64,000 bases of DNA from Icerya purchasi (Eukaryota; Arthropoda; Insecta; Hemiptera; Monophlebidae): contig CM077116.1 in assembly GCA_039619475.1 (NCBI GenBank), forward strand, positions 33,615,183 through 33,679,182. The letters run 5' to 3'. Of the stretch, positions 9,895 through 22,700 are shown one piece after another. The first letter of the stretch is position 1. The number at the start of each line of letters is the position of its first letter. A program made the translations under genes and the position numbers. The notes beneath the pieces are model-generated. The model ran no database searches, was not told the origin of the DNA, and worked only from the letters and a program-made list of their open reading frames with translations.

Positions 9895-11550
9895 TTTTTT
9901 TGATTTTTTAAATTTTTTTTTATTATTTTAAATTTTTATTTATTTATTTTAAATTGCAATCTGGCTAATGTAGCCAATAAACAATTGAAATGTAGGTTAT
10001 TACATGGTGGGAGATTCCATTCAATAATAACACTCCGCGTTGTTTTACCAGTCAATCAAACCGGTGGGAAACATCTAGGGGCGCATAACGATTTAGTCTA
10101 TGACCGTCGCTGCTTGAGTCTAATAAGTCAACTGCCAGCGGATTTGGGTGGCCTACTAACCTACGCAAGAGTAACGCTCGTTATAATTTTTAATTACTTT
10201 ACTTACCTCCGGTACATTTAGATCCCGATGTAGGTTATCATTGCGCATGTACTACGGTACATTAGCTATTATTCTCAGTATTTTTGACTGGCATCGCTGC
10301 ATAATTTTAATATTAGACGTTGATATTGTTCTCCCCAAGAAGAAATATACCGTAGATCCACACCGGTTTAACAGCTGCATTATATAACAGCAATTTTAAC
10401 TTCAGAGATAACACGGAAGTTTTACCCAGGAACCAGTACATTCCCTCAACTTCAAGTTTATTTCCTTGGCTTCAATCTTAATATGCTCCTTCCAGGGCAA
10501 ACGATGATCAAGCCACAAGCCCAGGTATCTGGCTTTATTACCTGGTGGAATGGAACCATCAAGATCAACATGAGGACATGTACTGCGTCTGGTTGTGAAT
10601 GCAACATGCACCGACTTGGACGAATTGATCTTAATCCTCCATAGTTGTGCCCATTTCTTCAGGTCATTCAAACCAGCTTGCGAGTTCTCCGACGCTGCTA
10701 CCGGATTACTGTCCCTCGCAAATAGTGCTGTGTCATCAGCAAATGCTGCGACCTCCGCATTGGACGTAACTGGAAGGTCATGTGGGTATACAAGAAAAAG
10801 GATTGGTCCTAATACTTAACCTTGGGGAACGCCAGCTTCGGCGGGATAAAACTCTGATACATCGTCGCCAGATTTTACTTGAAAGAAGACAATAGTGGGT
10901 AATAGAAATGTTGCAGAGTTTTTTTTTTCTATTATTGAAAGCAATCCTTCGTGTCACACTCGATTGAAGGCCTTACTAACATCCAGCAAAACGGCAGAAC
11001 CATATTGCTTCCTGTCAAAGCAATTACCAATGTATCTCTGAATTCTATAAACTTGTTCTGTTGTAGCGTGCCCAGAACGAAACCCAAACTGGTAGTCTGT
11101 AATTATACCCTGCAGCTGTTTTATTAGCCTAGACAACAATACTTTCTGAAATATTTTAGATACTATTGGTAAAAAGCGGATAGATCGATATGGTGAGGCT
11201 TCACTAGCCGGCTTACCTGATTTCGGTATCCGTATTACTTAAGCCATCTTCCACTGTGACGGATAATAACCCAGCCGAATAACAGCGTTGAAAATTGTTG
11301 TTAACAAAACGATGCCCTTTTGCGGTAAAAATGTTAACATCTTTCCAGTGATCAAGTCATATCTAGGGGCTTTATGTGTTGCTAAATTGCCGATTATCAC
11401 TTTTCTAATTTCTGAAGACGTACAATGTTTAATTAGGAGGAGGAACATTTGAAATGGTGCAACTAAATCACGCTTTACCTGATCGTAAAAAGGCTCATAT
11501 CGGGATCAGTGATTAACTTAAATGCAATGAGGGGTAGACTTTCCATGAAT
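9895..11550 (-). pseudogene. Jockey-type LINE with RT and 3' end (minus strand)
   Basis: Minus-strand motifs in order: VAPFQM and HKAPRYDLITGKML (11,450-11,330), YPSQWKMA, ISKIFQK-like region, YQFGFRSGHATTEQ (near 11,080), SAVLLDVSKAFNRV (10,990-10,955), AEAGVPQG near 10,830, FADDTALFA near 10,730, KWAQLWRIKINSSKS, and YLGLWLDHRLPWKEHI near 10,500. The post-RT part ends with HPNPLAVDLLDSSSDGHRLN (near 10,150-10,090), a typical Jockey C-terminus. Stops and frameshifts (for example after WKMA and at VPQG*VLGP) make it a pseudogene. It starts at the pre-RT linker, so ORF1 and endonuclease are missing. The A-rich 3' tail corresponds to T-rich sequence at 9895-9950. Confidence 0.8.
9962..9976 (-). 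other. Small hairpin near the 3' end of the Jockey element
   Basis: TGGCT and AGCCA form a perfect 5-bp stem around a 5-nt loop, about 15 nt before the A-rich tail on the minus strand. The TGGCY/RGCCA stem resembles the outer stem of the I-clade terminal hairpins, though Jockey is a different clade, so the likeness may be coincidental. Confidence 0.45.
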
Positions 11551-11559
11551 TTTATACAT

Positions 11560-13925
11560 TTTTATTCTTTGGATTCTCATCCACTATAGTATCTAGCCCA
11601 TTATGTTAAAGTTTTTCCTCGTTTCATGTTTGTCGTTACAAATTGCACTAGAAGTATAATCTTTTTATTTTAAAAATTTTTAATTTCTAACGACTTAGTT
11701 AATACACTTTTAAGTAATGATATAATAATGTAATAATAATAAGTTAAATCGAACAAGTAATAATACTATTATAAATTTAAAAAAAAAAAGAAAGAATAAA
11801 CCACAATGTTAGCGTAAACAAAGACAAATATGAATAACTTAAAACGCAAGTAAACATTTAAATTTTAAAAATTTTTAATAAAAAGCGCTGAAATGTAGTC
11901 AATGAAGAAATATCGTTCAATTGGCGAAACAAAACAGAAAACCTTTTTTCGCGGCTCGCTCAAATTGACTACTTCGGCATTTGAATGTGTTATAACTGAT
12001 TTTCAGTTTAAACATTCCACATTTCCCGCTCTAGTGTGCAAAGGGAGTTAATAAGGTGTTGTTGGATTACCGAATTAATCATTTTTCATAGTGTACTGTT
12101 AGAAGCCTGATGTGGAATTTAACGAGAGAATATTGGATCGATTCTGTTCGTGAGTTTACCAGAAACTTCTCCAGTATCTGCCTACCGGTTTCTTAAAAAT
12201 TCAATTCGATAGTGTCCAACATTCGATAAATAACTATCGCGTTCCTCCTGCCACGATATAGAGCTATATGCAGTCAAAGTTGCTGCGAAGTAGCTGCAAA
12301 AGTTTTCACCGGCGCTAGTGAATAATTTTTCGAGGAATAGGCAATGAGAGGAATAATGACTTCTTGTGTTGATCGAAGTGAAAATGTACTTTCGCTCGGT
12401 GAATGAACGTTATCCACGACGAAGACGAGAAGAATACTTGCTGGACCGAAACTTTGCCGAAAACTTCCAGTGAATTACGGATTAGAAGAAAGAATCCAGG
12501 TCGCTGGAATTAATATTTGAAAGAGTTGATTCAACCGTTTCGAGCAGCCGAAAGGTTCATCAAACCGTTATTAATTTATTTACCGGTGACTGAACGAGCG
12601 TCGTCTCCCGGAAATTAATTGGTTCGGGTCGCCGACGACCAGTTCTAGCACAGCGGACGCATATCGCTATCTCGCTTACAAGTTGCGCGCTGTCATAACA
12701 ATGACCTGATCCGGGGAAGTTGCAAAATAATTAGGAATTACAGTCTCGCATCGAATGAGGCTGGAAAATTTAAACGAAGCAAAACAATACTTCCTTATAG
12801 ATTTTTGTTTTCTTCCCGGTATTTTTCTGCGAAGTTGACGTCTCCGGCAGTACTCAAAAGGGCTCAAATATATAGCGTAGGGTCGTAGAGAGTAGGCAGA
12901 ACGAGGCGAATGCGGATATTAAGATATGAAAATTCGCCACGTACACGAATTTTCATAGCGGTAAAATCTTGCCATTCGGCTGAAACAGTAAATTGTTTTA
13001 CACACGCGTCAGTGAATTTTGTTTATTTTAATTAACTTTCGCCGGCTTTTAAAAATCATTTTCTCTTCCTGAAAATCCCCGCTTCTTCGTAAATAACTGA
13101 GGCTATTATACGTACAAACTGGACTTTATAGGTGTGCCGAATCCGCATCTAAGCCTGGAATCGGGAAATACACACGATCGGTGTGATAACGCAGCGTTAT
13201 CGCCGAACGGTGAAGTAAATAGACTGTCCAGCGAAAGAAGTCCGTTCTCTAAATCAACCGAAACGCCAATTGCATTTCCGGATAGTATTTGAGCATTGTG
13301 AAATGTTATATTTAGATTTTTCATTTTGAATGGAAAGAGTGTAACTTTATTTTCCCATTCTAATTGTCAGGCATTAACGAGTTTGTTAGAAATACATATA
13401 TATTTTTTAGTAGTTTAATGGATGATGGCGTATTTATGCTGGGTTATTTTTATATTGTAATGGATCCAGAGATTTTACTGCAGTAAGATTTTAATTCTAT
13501 ACTCTGAAATGACTCGGATATCCATTGGGAAAACGTTTGAAATGATACAGGCAAATGACGAAATGTTAAGGATATATTATCCTTGTTGTTTATTGAGCAG
13601 TTTCAATATGTTTTTATTTATGTAAATGGACGCACCGCAACCGTGGATAAACTGAATGAGCCCCCTATACCCCTATACGTAGAATTAACCTCTCTTTGTA
13701 TATACTTTGGTGGTAGTAGTATTTTTCCAAGTTAGTCATAAATTTTGCAGCATTTGTTTATTGCTTTTAAGTGCGGAGAAAATTTAATAACTCTAAAGTA
13801 TTTGATCAACTCTAGTGGTACATTGGGCGTCCTGAGCTAATTATGAGTTGTTTATATTTATCACGAATTTCGTGGTTTCCTATTACTATTGATTTACATT
13901 ATTCTATTGAAGAAGTCAATTCCGT
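11560..13925. other. No recognisable gene
   Basis: The 11,640-11,960 part is A/T-rich. From about 12,160 to 13,300 base composition becomes more balanced, but no translated segment resembles a known family. The small open frames at 12,676-12,867 and 13,106-13,324 have no supporting motif. This may be unique host intergenic or intronic sequence. Confidence 0.5.
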
Positions 13926-13930
13926 TTCTG

Positions 13931-14050
13931 CGATTACTGTGATTACTGTGATTAATGTGATTACTGCGATTATTGTGATTATTGTGATTATTGTGATTAC
14001 TGTGATTACTGCGATTATTGTGATTATTGTGATTACTGTGATTACTGTTT
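13931..14050. repeat. 9-bp minisatellite
   Basis: About 13 tandem units of GATTAYTGY (GATTACTGT, GATTATTGT, GATTACTGC, one GATTAATGT) run without indels. The open frame across it (13,843-14,055) encodes only a Ile/Val/Thr repeat and is not credible as a gene. Confidence 0.9.
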
Positions 14051-14059
14051 TATAAATTT

Positions 14060-14517
14060 TTACAGATCACTTTTTTTGATTTTAAACAAGACGCTAAGAC
14101 CATCTGTAAATGTAATTAGAGTAGCACCAGCATTAATCGTCGTACATGTGTGCTCTAAGAAGCTTTTATGCGCTTTAGACTAGAGAGTCAGTCGGCTGAT
14201 CTCTGTGAAACACCCTGGACTATAATTCTTATGGAGGTAGCATTATTTATTTGAGGGCGAACTAGTCTGTTCTGCAAAAATAACCAATCGAAATAATAAT
14301 AATTAAAGTATTAATTTGATTAGCTACTAATAACGTTTTTAATTGAAGACCATCTACAATTGTCAAACGTTTCATTGATGTCGAAAGAGCTTACAAAAGC
14401 GGATGAGTCTTTTTCGAGGACGTCCTTAATTGATTCAGTCGGTTTGTAAAACGGCTCCTTCAGCAGAATAGCATTGTTTGACACCGTACTGATGCATACG
14501 TTTATCGGCAGTTTCAT
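14060..14517 (-). pseudogene. R1-like RT remnant
   Basis: On the minus strand the segment AFVSSFDINETFDNCRWSSI (14,400-14,340) corresponds to the RT motif with FDIxGAFDNxWWPSI typical of R1-group LINEs. Downstream, a shifted frame gives IVQGVSQRSAD (near 14,210), at the place of the GCPQGSVLGP motif, then INAGATLITFTDGLSVL near 14,110, where R1 proteins have AYADDLAL. The key aspartates of the YADD box are not intact. It is short, degraded and has no visible termini. Confidence 0.55.
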
Positions 14518-14519
14518 TA

Positions 14520-15169
14520 GTTAACATCTGGTTTATAATTTTCTCGGAAACCTTCTAAGAAGGAGTTGAGTAGAGAAATAAGAGTCTACCTACTATTAAA
14601 TCGGTTGTATGTTTATTTGGTTGTTGTATTAAGGTTATATCAGAGAATATTTCCATCTATAGGCATTTGTTCAATATATTGAATAGAACAGATACAGAAA
14701 ATAAATATATTTGCAGCGTTTTATTAGTTATTTTGTCTTTTTTAAAGGGTTTTCCGTTATTAAACGATTTTATTATCGTAAATTTATTGTACCTTAATTT
14801 ATTTTTGTCTTCTTCACTCGAACCTGGTGGTGATATAATTCGATATTTTTATTTTTTTCTTTCAAGGAAAAAATTATTAATAAAAATATTGTATTTTGCA
14901 AGGTTATCTCCAAAAGTTTTGTGTTTATCTGTAGTTTATTGTAGAGATATTGAATTTTTTTTGTTTTTATCGAGGACATTTGATTCATTCACAAAAAGTT
15001 TCCAATAATTTATTTTAGTTTGAATATTTATTTATTTTTTTTTTTTTTGTATTTTTGGTTTAATAATTTAAGCACAATATTAATAATTATAAGCTTGAGA
15101 TGATTTTTGTTTAATTTTTTTCGATTCCATTACTTTCATTTTTAATTTCTCACACTTCTATATATATAT
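14520..15169. other. AT-rich stretch without recognisable genes
   Basis: The overlapping open frames at 14,667-15,008 and 14,794-14,988 are low-complexity Ile/Leu/Phe/Lys translations of AT-rich DNA. A T-rich region at 15,028-15,180 includes the reverse-strand A-rich tail of the neighbouring element. Confidence 0.5.
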
Positions 15170-15800
15170 TTTTTTTTAAATTTATGCCTCTCAACCTTGG
15201 TTAGACTCCGGGTTATGTATAATATCTAGACTATTACGGCCTAAAAGTCTCCGATTACAGGACTGCCTTTAATCCATTGTCCCTGACAAAACTGAAAAAC
15301 TGCGCTCTAGTTCACTTCTGAATTCGAGAGAACATGGCTGAGATTATCAAATCCGTGTCTCGTTTTGGAGGGTTGGAATGTAGGGCAATTTATGAGAATG
15401 TGATCAACCACCGGTGCCTCTTGTGCGCGACAGAAAGGACAAGTGGTTGAAGGTTGACCACCCCCCAACAAATAGTCGTGGGATGGTAGCGTGTGGCCTA
15501 GACGTAAGCGGTTGAGCGCACAATAATAAACTCGTAAGTTCCCCTGGGGGGGGGGCATGGCTCTACGGATTTCTTGATACTCTGGAGGTGGAGGTGAAGA
15601 TATGTTTTTGGTTCCACTGTTCCATTTATTGACTTTGTATTGTATCTGATATTTGAGGCGGCCCAAGGATGTTTTGTGGACTGGAGCTGTAATGGTTGAG
15701 GCGCCCTTTCATTTGCTGGGATTCCAGCATGACTTAGGACCCCCAACATGATTAGATTAAAACCCTTTGACTGCAGCTCCAAAATGAGTGTCACGACATG
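15170..15800 (-). pseudogene. I-type LINE: end of RNase H and C-terminal zinc-finger-like tail
   Basis: The minus strand first reads LELQSKGFNLIMLGVLSHAG (15,775-15,715), the RNase H histidine loop where WVPSHAGIPGNERAD is usual. After a frame change near 15,700 it reads LNRLRLGHTLPSHDYLLGG and CPFCRAQEAPVVDHILINC (15,520-15,375), the CCHC-type C-terminus of I-related LINEs. The stop is near 15,307. Below it, 15,170-15,306 is a 3' UTR ending GAGAGGCATAAATTT followed by A's on the minus strand. A run of ten G at 15,546-15,555 lies inside the coding part. Truncated and frameshifted. Confidence 0.75.
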
Positions 15801-15885
15801 GTTTGTTAACCCTCCGGAGTTCCACTTCCTATCATCTTTCTCTCTCTCTACGAGTCCCGACCGTTCTCGATCGTAGGTGACCTTA

Positions 15886-16620
15886 TTAAAAAAATCTTTC
15901 GTATGAAAAGTGGACTAATTGTTCGGTATTCATCCCCGACCATGCCTTGATGTCGCACATCCATGAGCGCCTCTTTCGTCCGACCTTCCTCTTGCCCGAT
16001 ATTTTTTCTAATAATATTATTTGCAACAGTGAGTATTTGGATCCACGTATAAAATGGCCAAAGTATTTGTCTTTTATGATGCCTATTAGTTCCATATCCT
16101 TATTTCTCATCATCTGCAGCACTTTCTGATTCGTCTTCTTTGCTGTCCATGGGATTCTTAGGATCCTTCGATAGCACCACATTTCGAAAGCCGTCAAGCG
16201 ATTCATATTGCTCTTCTTTAAGGTCCAACATTCGCATCCATATAACAACGTACTCCACACGTAGCACTTAAGAATTCTTATACGCAGTTGTAAATTTAAA
16301 TCGTGTGTTGTGAGTGTTCTTCCGATCTTGCTGAAGACCTTTCTTCCTTGTTCAATTCTATTCGGCATCAGTGTTACGTTTATTATTTACTTGAGTGTCG
16401 GGGTACTTAAATTTTTGTACGCTTTCTATTACTCCGCCGCGAATAGCAACATTTGGAACTGTTTCTTCTGTCTGAGAAACAACCATTATTATTTTAGTCT
16501 TTCTTGCGTTCAATGAGATCCCATATGTGCAGCTGACATTTTCAACTCTTTGAAGAAGTGCTTTAGAAATTACATAATTATAGCTTTCATTACAAGTTGG
16601 ACAGTTGCGATCATTCACCG
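15886..16620 (-). pseudogene. RTE-type LINE RT C-terminal part (minus strand)
   Basis: Two overlapping minus frames form one protein. The upstream frame (16,618-16,358) has SCTYGISLNARKTKIIMVVS and ESVQKFKY, the end of the RT palm and the KYLG-like motif. The downstream frame (16,368-15,886) has LLYGCECWTLKKSNMNRL, EMWCYRRILRIPWTAKKTN and GKRKVGRKRRSWMCDI, the post-RT region common to RTE-type insect LINEs. Frames change near 16,365. Motifs before the YADD box are missing, so the copy is 5'-truncated. Confidence 0.8.
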
Positions 16621-16639
16621 TGTGATCTTATTCTACATT

Positions 16640-19555
16640 ATTGATCTGGATTGTTTTTGTTTTTTTTTTTTAAATAGTTGTGCACTCATTTATTACACGA
16701 GCTTTCCTGATTAATAATTTGGTTTGTCTTCTCATTAAGTACACAGTTACTGTTTTACAGAGTTTTCCTAGAAATGCCCAAGCTGGTAGCATCTTTTATA
16801 TTTTTTTAAAGAAACAATGATCGTGAAAGCAAGCCTCTTCCATTTTATACTTATTTTCCCATTATTCTACAAGGAAGCAAATTGAGGGGATTGAAGCTGA
16901 ACGAGAATTCCGCTACTTCGATTTTTTTTTTAAAAATGGACTCGGTTTTAACACTGACCCATTTACATGGACTTAGATCACCTACTCAGATTCTGAGGCG
17001 ACCGGAGATAAAAACTATAAAGGAAAGAAGGATCGATTTATCTGACCTTAACACTGTGGTTCATTACCGGCTTTTAACAAAAAATATTTTTTTATAACGT
17101 TTTCTTCAGTGTTATTTGTTCTATATATTACAATTGAGAGATTTAATAGTTTTGGTTATTTTTACGTATTGAAATTTTTTTTCGATCAATTTTGTTTTCG
17201 TTTTAATTTATTTAATTTCCGTAAAAAAGAGAAAAACATTTATATTGAACTTATTCGGACAAATTTTATATTGTAATTGTCAAAATCTCTATCGTCAGCT
17301 TTTATGATTGGTTTACTTCTTTATTTTTTGATTTGTCGATTAATTTATGTCTAGAAGTAATTTTGGAGTTTATGCCGGAGTTAAATTTAGAACGTGCATT
17401 ACTTCTTTTACTATATTTTCAAGTTCAGTAGACTTTCTATATCAGACAATTTTTCATTTTCATTCAAAACAGTTTTAAGTTTAAGGAAAGTGATACTTAT
17501 TGAACATTCAACGATTGCTATTTTTTTTCTTTTTGCAAAGGTATATAAGTAAAATTTTGACATTTAATGTCAAAATTTTATTATTTTTTATCAAAATCCT
17601 TTCTTTGTCTTTTTTTTCCCCTTTAATGAGAAAGGAAAGTAATTACATACTAACAAAGGTTATTTGTTGATGATCTGTCCGGGAATTTGATAATCGATTT
17701 CCACGATGAGCTTGGCTACGCGATCCTAAATTTCAGATCTGCACAAGAAAAAATTGTTATTATCACTCAATTATTACAGGAAGCCGACACGATATCCAGC
17801 AGGTACATAATATGACTATTATTATTTTGGCAGAAAATTTGCAATTGAACATTGCTTTTACACATGAAGAGCAACAGTTTAAACTGATGCGACAAAACTA
17901 CGGCCTGCATGAGCAAATGCCAAACAACAACTGCTCATTATTTATTATCGTTATTATTATTCCGTATATCAAATTGAAATTTGAAAATTCATGAAAAATA
18001 ATTCAATGTTGTTTCCATGTCACCCAAAGTAGCGGACAGTGTAGAGTTCGCCGGCGACATAATGACGTGTTACCCGGAGCGAGGACGTCATGCGAGCAAA
18101 TCTGAAAGCTTTATTGAATATAAGATGGAAAAGTTCGTAGAAAAAAAAAAGACGAAAAAACTTCAAATAATGCGGAGAGAATAGTGAGAAAAATGTTAAT
18201 TTAGAAATTTCTCGCTGGGAGGTTTTACGACATTCTGAATATTACTGAATTTGCACAATACGAAACGAAAAACGTACAAGCAGCCTTTTTAGACGAAATT
18301 GTATCTCTACCGTACGAACAGGTAAAAATTATCCTACGCAGAAGCAGAATTTCTCAAATAATACAGAGCATTGAAGAATGAAAGAAAAGTTGCATACAGT
18401 CGCCGCTGTATGAACAGAGTAAACGATAACGTTACGTAACTTCTAGCCAAAGTGTGAATTTCGAAAATTTTTATTTCTCAACCTGGTCAGCTATGGAAGG
18501 CGCGGTGCATGTGAGAGGGTTCAAAATTATTTGGTCGATTTTTATGATAGCCCCCCCTCCCCCCATAAAAATAAAACAAAGAACACGGTTCATGTGCTCG
18601 GAGAAACAAACGGAAAAATGAAATAAAGGAAAATTTCGTGGGAAATGTTGTGGCGAAAGTTTCAACAACGGCATCTAGTCCGTGACAGCGAGTCGGAAGA
18701 CTAAGTTAATTCGTTGCACGCGGATTTCTACTGTCATCGTGAAAGCAAAATCGAACTTTGTCCCGCTTCCCAATTTTTGCGGTTACATGTCATTTTTCGA
18801 ACTTGTCCCCGTTATTATCTACCGTCTCTTTTAATTATCGCACTTTTTCTCGGCTTCTTCCCAGTTTTTGAAATCTACCTGTGTCCCGTCAACATTTTAC
18901 GAATCTCTACTTGAATTTCGGTTCTGCCCTATCAGGGGAAAAGGCATTTTCGAGAATTTTCCGTAAAAGATTCACTGGTATATTCTCTTTTTAAATCGGA
19001 ACACGCGCTAAATATGCGGACTTGAGCAAACGCCACTTACTTACTCGGAAGATAAATTACACCGTTTCACGCTCCAGCTGAAGAGCCAGCACAGAGCCGG
19101 CTGGTCCATTAAGTAAAATATATCTATTCGTCCTTATCGCCAAATTTTTCCCTCTACGTTATTTTTACTTCGCAGTATGGCTCGCGAGGGTTGCGAACGT
19201 GGCTGTTCCGTTTTTACGTGTACGAGTTTTCCACGCGAATTCTATTCGAAAGTTTCTTATCAGTCGGCTCTATCCTACTCGAAATTTATTTCTAAAGCTG
19301 ATTCGGATTTTTACTTTTTCTTCTCTTTTTTCCACAATTTTTTCCTTTCTGTTCATCCTTCAGTCAATCATATATTTCCCATTTCTGCATAAAACCTTTC
19401 TTATTATATTCTTCTCCAGACCCGAGCGTTTCTCTGTATTCTTTCAGATTTTACTTCAGTGACCTCACAAACACAGTCAGTTTAACGTCAAATTTTCCTC
19501 CTACTGAAAGTCACGGTATACCTAAAAATTAAAGAAAAAAAATATAAAGTACAAA
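16640..19555. other. AT-rich stretch without recognisable genes
   Basis: No translated segment resembles a known protein. It contains a 31-bp near-perfect palindrome at 17,550-17,580 (listed separately). Sequence at 18,020-18,110 and 18,420-19,200 is a little more GC-rich. A C run at 18,551-18,564 (with one T) interrupts it. Small frames such as 18,714-18,914 and 19,177-19,392 are unconvincing. Confidence 0.5.
17550..17580. repeat. 31-bp near-perfect palindrome
   Basis: The arms TAAAATTTTGACATT and AATGTCAAAATTTTA are exact reverse complements separated by one T. It could be a small cruciform or a transcription-factor-like site; no adjacent gene was recognised. Confidence 0.85.
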
Positions 19556-19559
19556 TTTT

Positions 19560-19700
19560 TACATACATACACACATGTGTACATATATACATTTATACAT
19601 ATATATATATTTATTTTTAATAACCTGGCTTTCGCTTTTTAGCCAGCTTTAATGTATATACATATATATGTAATATATGTATATATATAGAAAACTGCTA
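19560..19700. repeat. TA-rich microsatellite with an embedded hairpin
   Basis: Runs of (AT/ATAC)n flank a non-repetitive core at 19,620-19,650. The core contains CTGGCT and AGCCAG (6-bp stem, 10-nt loop) at about 19,626-19,647. Read on the minus strand, the hairpin is followed by GTTATTAAAAATAAATATAT, like the tail of a LINE or SINE. Confidence 0.6.
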
Positions 19701-22700
19701 ACACTCGTGCGAGATACATATAGATTCCGGAATTCCTTCGCGAACGTTAGATCTGCTTTTCTACGGGTTGCATAGAGAAAAGAACCGAACCAAGCGAAAA
19801 AAATCGTTTTCTTTTTAACCGAGATTTTTAAGAACGAAATTAATTTTCAAAAGCGGAAAAGAGAATATTAAATTACACTCAGTTTTCTGCAAAATACGAA
19901 CGAAAAATATGAACTAAAAATATTCACGAACGCAAATTCCCCAAGTTTTTACTTTTTAAATTAGTCCGTGCAACATTTTTATGCCGCTGTTACTTAATTA
20001 AAAAAAGGCTCAAGTCATGTCGATTACTTTATTTCATTAAAATAATAACGCGTAAACTGTGAATTTTGAATATATTGTTCATCGCTATTTTTTGTTCTAA
20101 TCTGAAATATGCTGGGCTTCAATCATTGAGCATGTTTAGAATTTTTCATTTGATGCATGTTTTCAATGCTAAAATCGGTCACTATGTTTTAGTTTTTCAA
20201 ACGTGAATGGTTTATACGTGTCGTACACGGTATGTAGTATATTCACTATAGAAAATTCCTAGTCAAAATTTTATTTTGCTCGTATTTTCTGAAATTACAT
20301 TTCCGTTTCACTTAAGTACCGTAAAATAAGGTACGAGATGTTCAACTACATCGGGGTACGTATTATAAATGTGTTAACCTCAGATGAAGATTGGTGTATT
20401 CTCGGTCGAAGTTAGCTGGAAGAACAGAACAATTAAGAAACTGCAAATATAACTAATACAACTCTCATTAATAGAATTACACACAATCGTCCACAATAAG
20501 AATAATTTTTGATTTTCTCCATCGATCCAAAATTAGTCCGACATGATCGGTTCCGGTTACACTTTTTAACCGTCTTTTTTTAACAGCAGCGGTCTTTAAA
20601 CTTCTAACAAAATTCCGACCATGTGTGCTGGGTCGTATCTGATGAATAATCCATGAAATGCTTTCTGACATTGTTTCGGTAATAGATATATATTTTCGAT
20701 TGTAAATTTTACATTTTAAATATGCGATATCGTTTGCCCAGGGTTTTTTTTTGTTTTTTTTGTTGTTTTTTTTCGTTCATTATTAATGTAAAAAAAAGAA
20801 ACCAAAAGCGGGTTGCGGGTAAAATAAAAAAAATCATCGAAAATAAAAAAAATACGAGAGACTGTTCCGCAGCTGATTCCATTGTTTTTTGAATAATGCG
20901 TTTCGCCTAGAGCTAAAAATGTTAAACGTTACTCATTTTTATATACGCTAAGCGCAGAAATCGTAGTGTAAATGATTTAGCCGAGCGCATTTTAACAAAC
21001 TGTACAGCACATGGAGACTGTGAAATTTACACGTAACAAAAAATGCACCAATCTCTTTGTATACGCTGGGTAAGTGCATCGTGAACATTGTCATGAGCCT
21101 ACAGTGAGTAACGTGAATAAAATATTGATTTTGTGTTTGGAATTCTGGCTTTACTATGCTGTGGGAAATGAAAAACATAGATTAAATTTTATATTCCTTA
21201 TTTTATTTATTATCGATCAACACAGCATAGTATTTCGTATATAATTCTCTCGTAATGTTCGAACCGAGTAAAGTAAAGTAGCTGATTAAATGGTTCGAAC
21301 GGTTAGGAAGTTGGAATATAATTCCGATGCCGTACCAACACAATTATAATAACGTAAAATTAACTAAGGTTAGACGCGGATACACTGCCCGACTAAAGCG
21401 ACGTAATTTTGCCAAAAATTAAGCGTGTGATAAGCATGATGTGTCGTTGCGACTGGTCGGGCAGTACCGACAGCTGATCGACTACCTAGGTTTTCGCGAG
21501 TCTTTCGTTCGTTCGTCAATTAGTTAGTATCCGTTTTGCTCTAAAAAGAGTTATCGTAATTTGAAGCGTTGCGTGGTCAGCGGACCCGCATCAATTTTTA
21601 AATTAAATTATTTGTCCGTCGACATAATAATTAATACGTGTGAAGAATTTTTTAATATTTTTATATTTGCGTTGTTTATCTGTTAAATGTGTCGATCACC
21701 TGCTTTTGTTCCGAAGTACTCTAGTCACCGACGCGTGGTCTAATTGTCTGTGAATATATCTTTTTTTTATTAATAATTTGAATTTATTCGCGTTTATTAC
21801 GTGACACATAACACGAGCCTCCAGGCGTGGTTGATAGTTCGGAGGACACGGCGGTCCGAGCCGCTGTGCGATAGCTATTTGTTTAGCTTGGGTGGTTTCT
21901 CCGTCCTTCTTCTTGATCTAATCGTGAAACTGGAGGAGTTTGGAGAAGCCAGAGTCACGTGACATCAGAATTGAGTATACGATAACATTTGATGTTTTGG
22001 TATTAATTCAACGAAATCAAAAATGAACATTTATTTTGATTATGGCGCAGAAACATTTTTTCACCGCCATTATCGACTGAGGAGTGGATCAACTGAAGCT
22101 GTAAATACAATTTACAATAGGTAAAAATATTCCGCTAGAATCGATGCATGTTTAATTCCCCTACAATTAAAATTGAAGAAATCATTTTTAAGTTGTACGT
22201 TAAATTCAAGATATTGAATTCCTTCTGCGCCCGATAAGTTTACATTTTGGTCTTGTCTACCGAAAATGATAAGAAATTCGATTCTTATCTGTTTTTCACG
22301 GTATTGAAAATAGCGTCTACTTTAGATATGCCATAAAATTCAACTCGAACAGTGACTCAATTCGATTATTACAGTATCTCCGGCCAAACTAGTAGGGTTC
22401 GTTCCTCACATTGATCAGTAGAACCGATATCACCTACTCCATTTTGCACATTAGTAAATTCACACCCTCTCGATCCAATTTCATCAATTTCTGAGTTTTT
22501 TTTAGAGTAACACGCGGATATAGCTCGAATATAATAAATTTTATACTACTATCTTCCGCACCAGCAAATCGTTTGAATTTTTCATCGAACAAATTAATAA
22601 CTTACGAGTATGGGTGAACACCGTTGGGTCGGTTTTCTAACTTACAATTAGTAATAGGTAAAAAGGTAATTTCGAAACAAAACGTCACGCAAAACGTGAA

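Noticed and set aside
13843..14055. 70-codon Val/Ile/Thr frame
   Set aside because: Explained by the 9-bp minisatellite.
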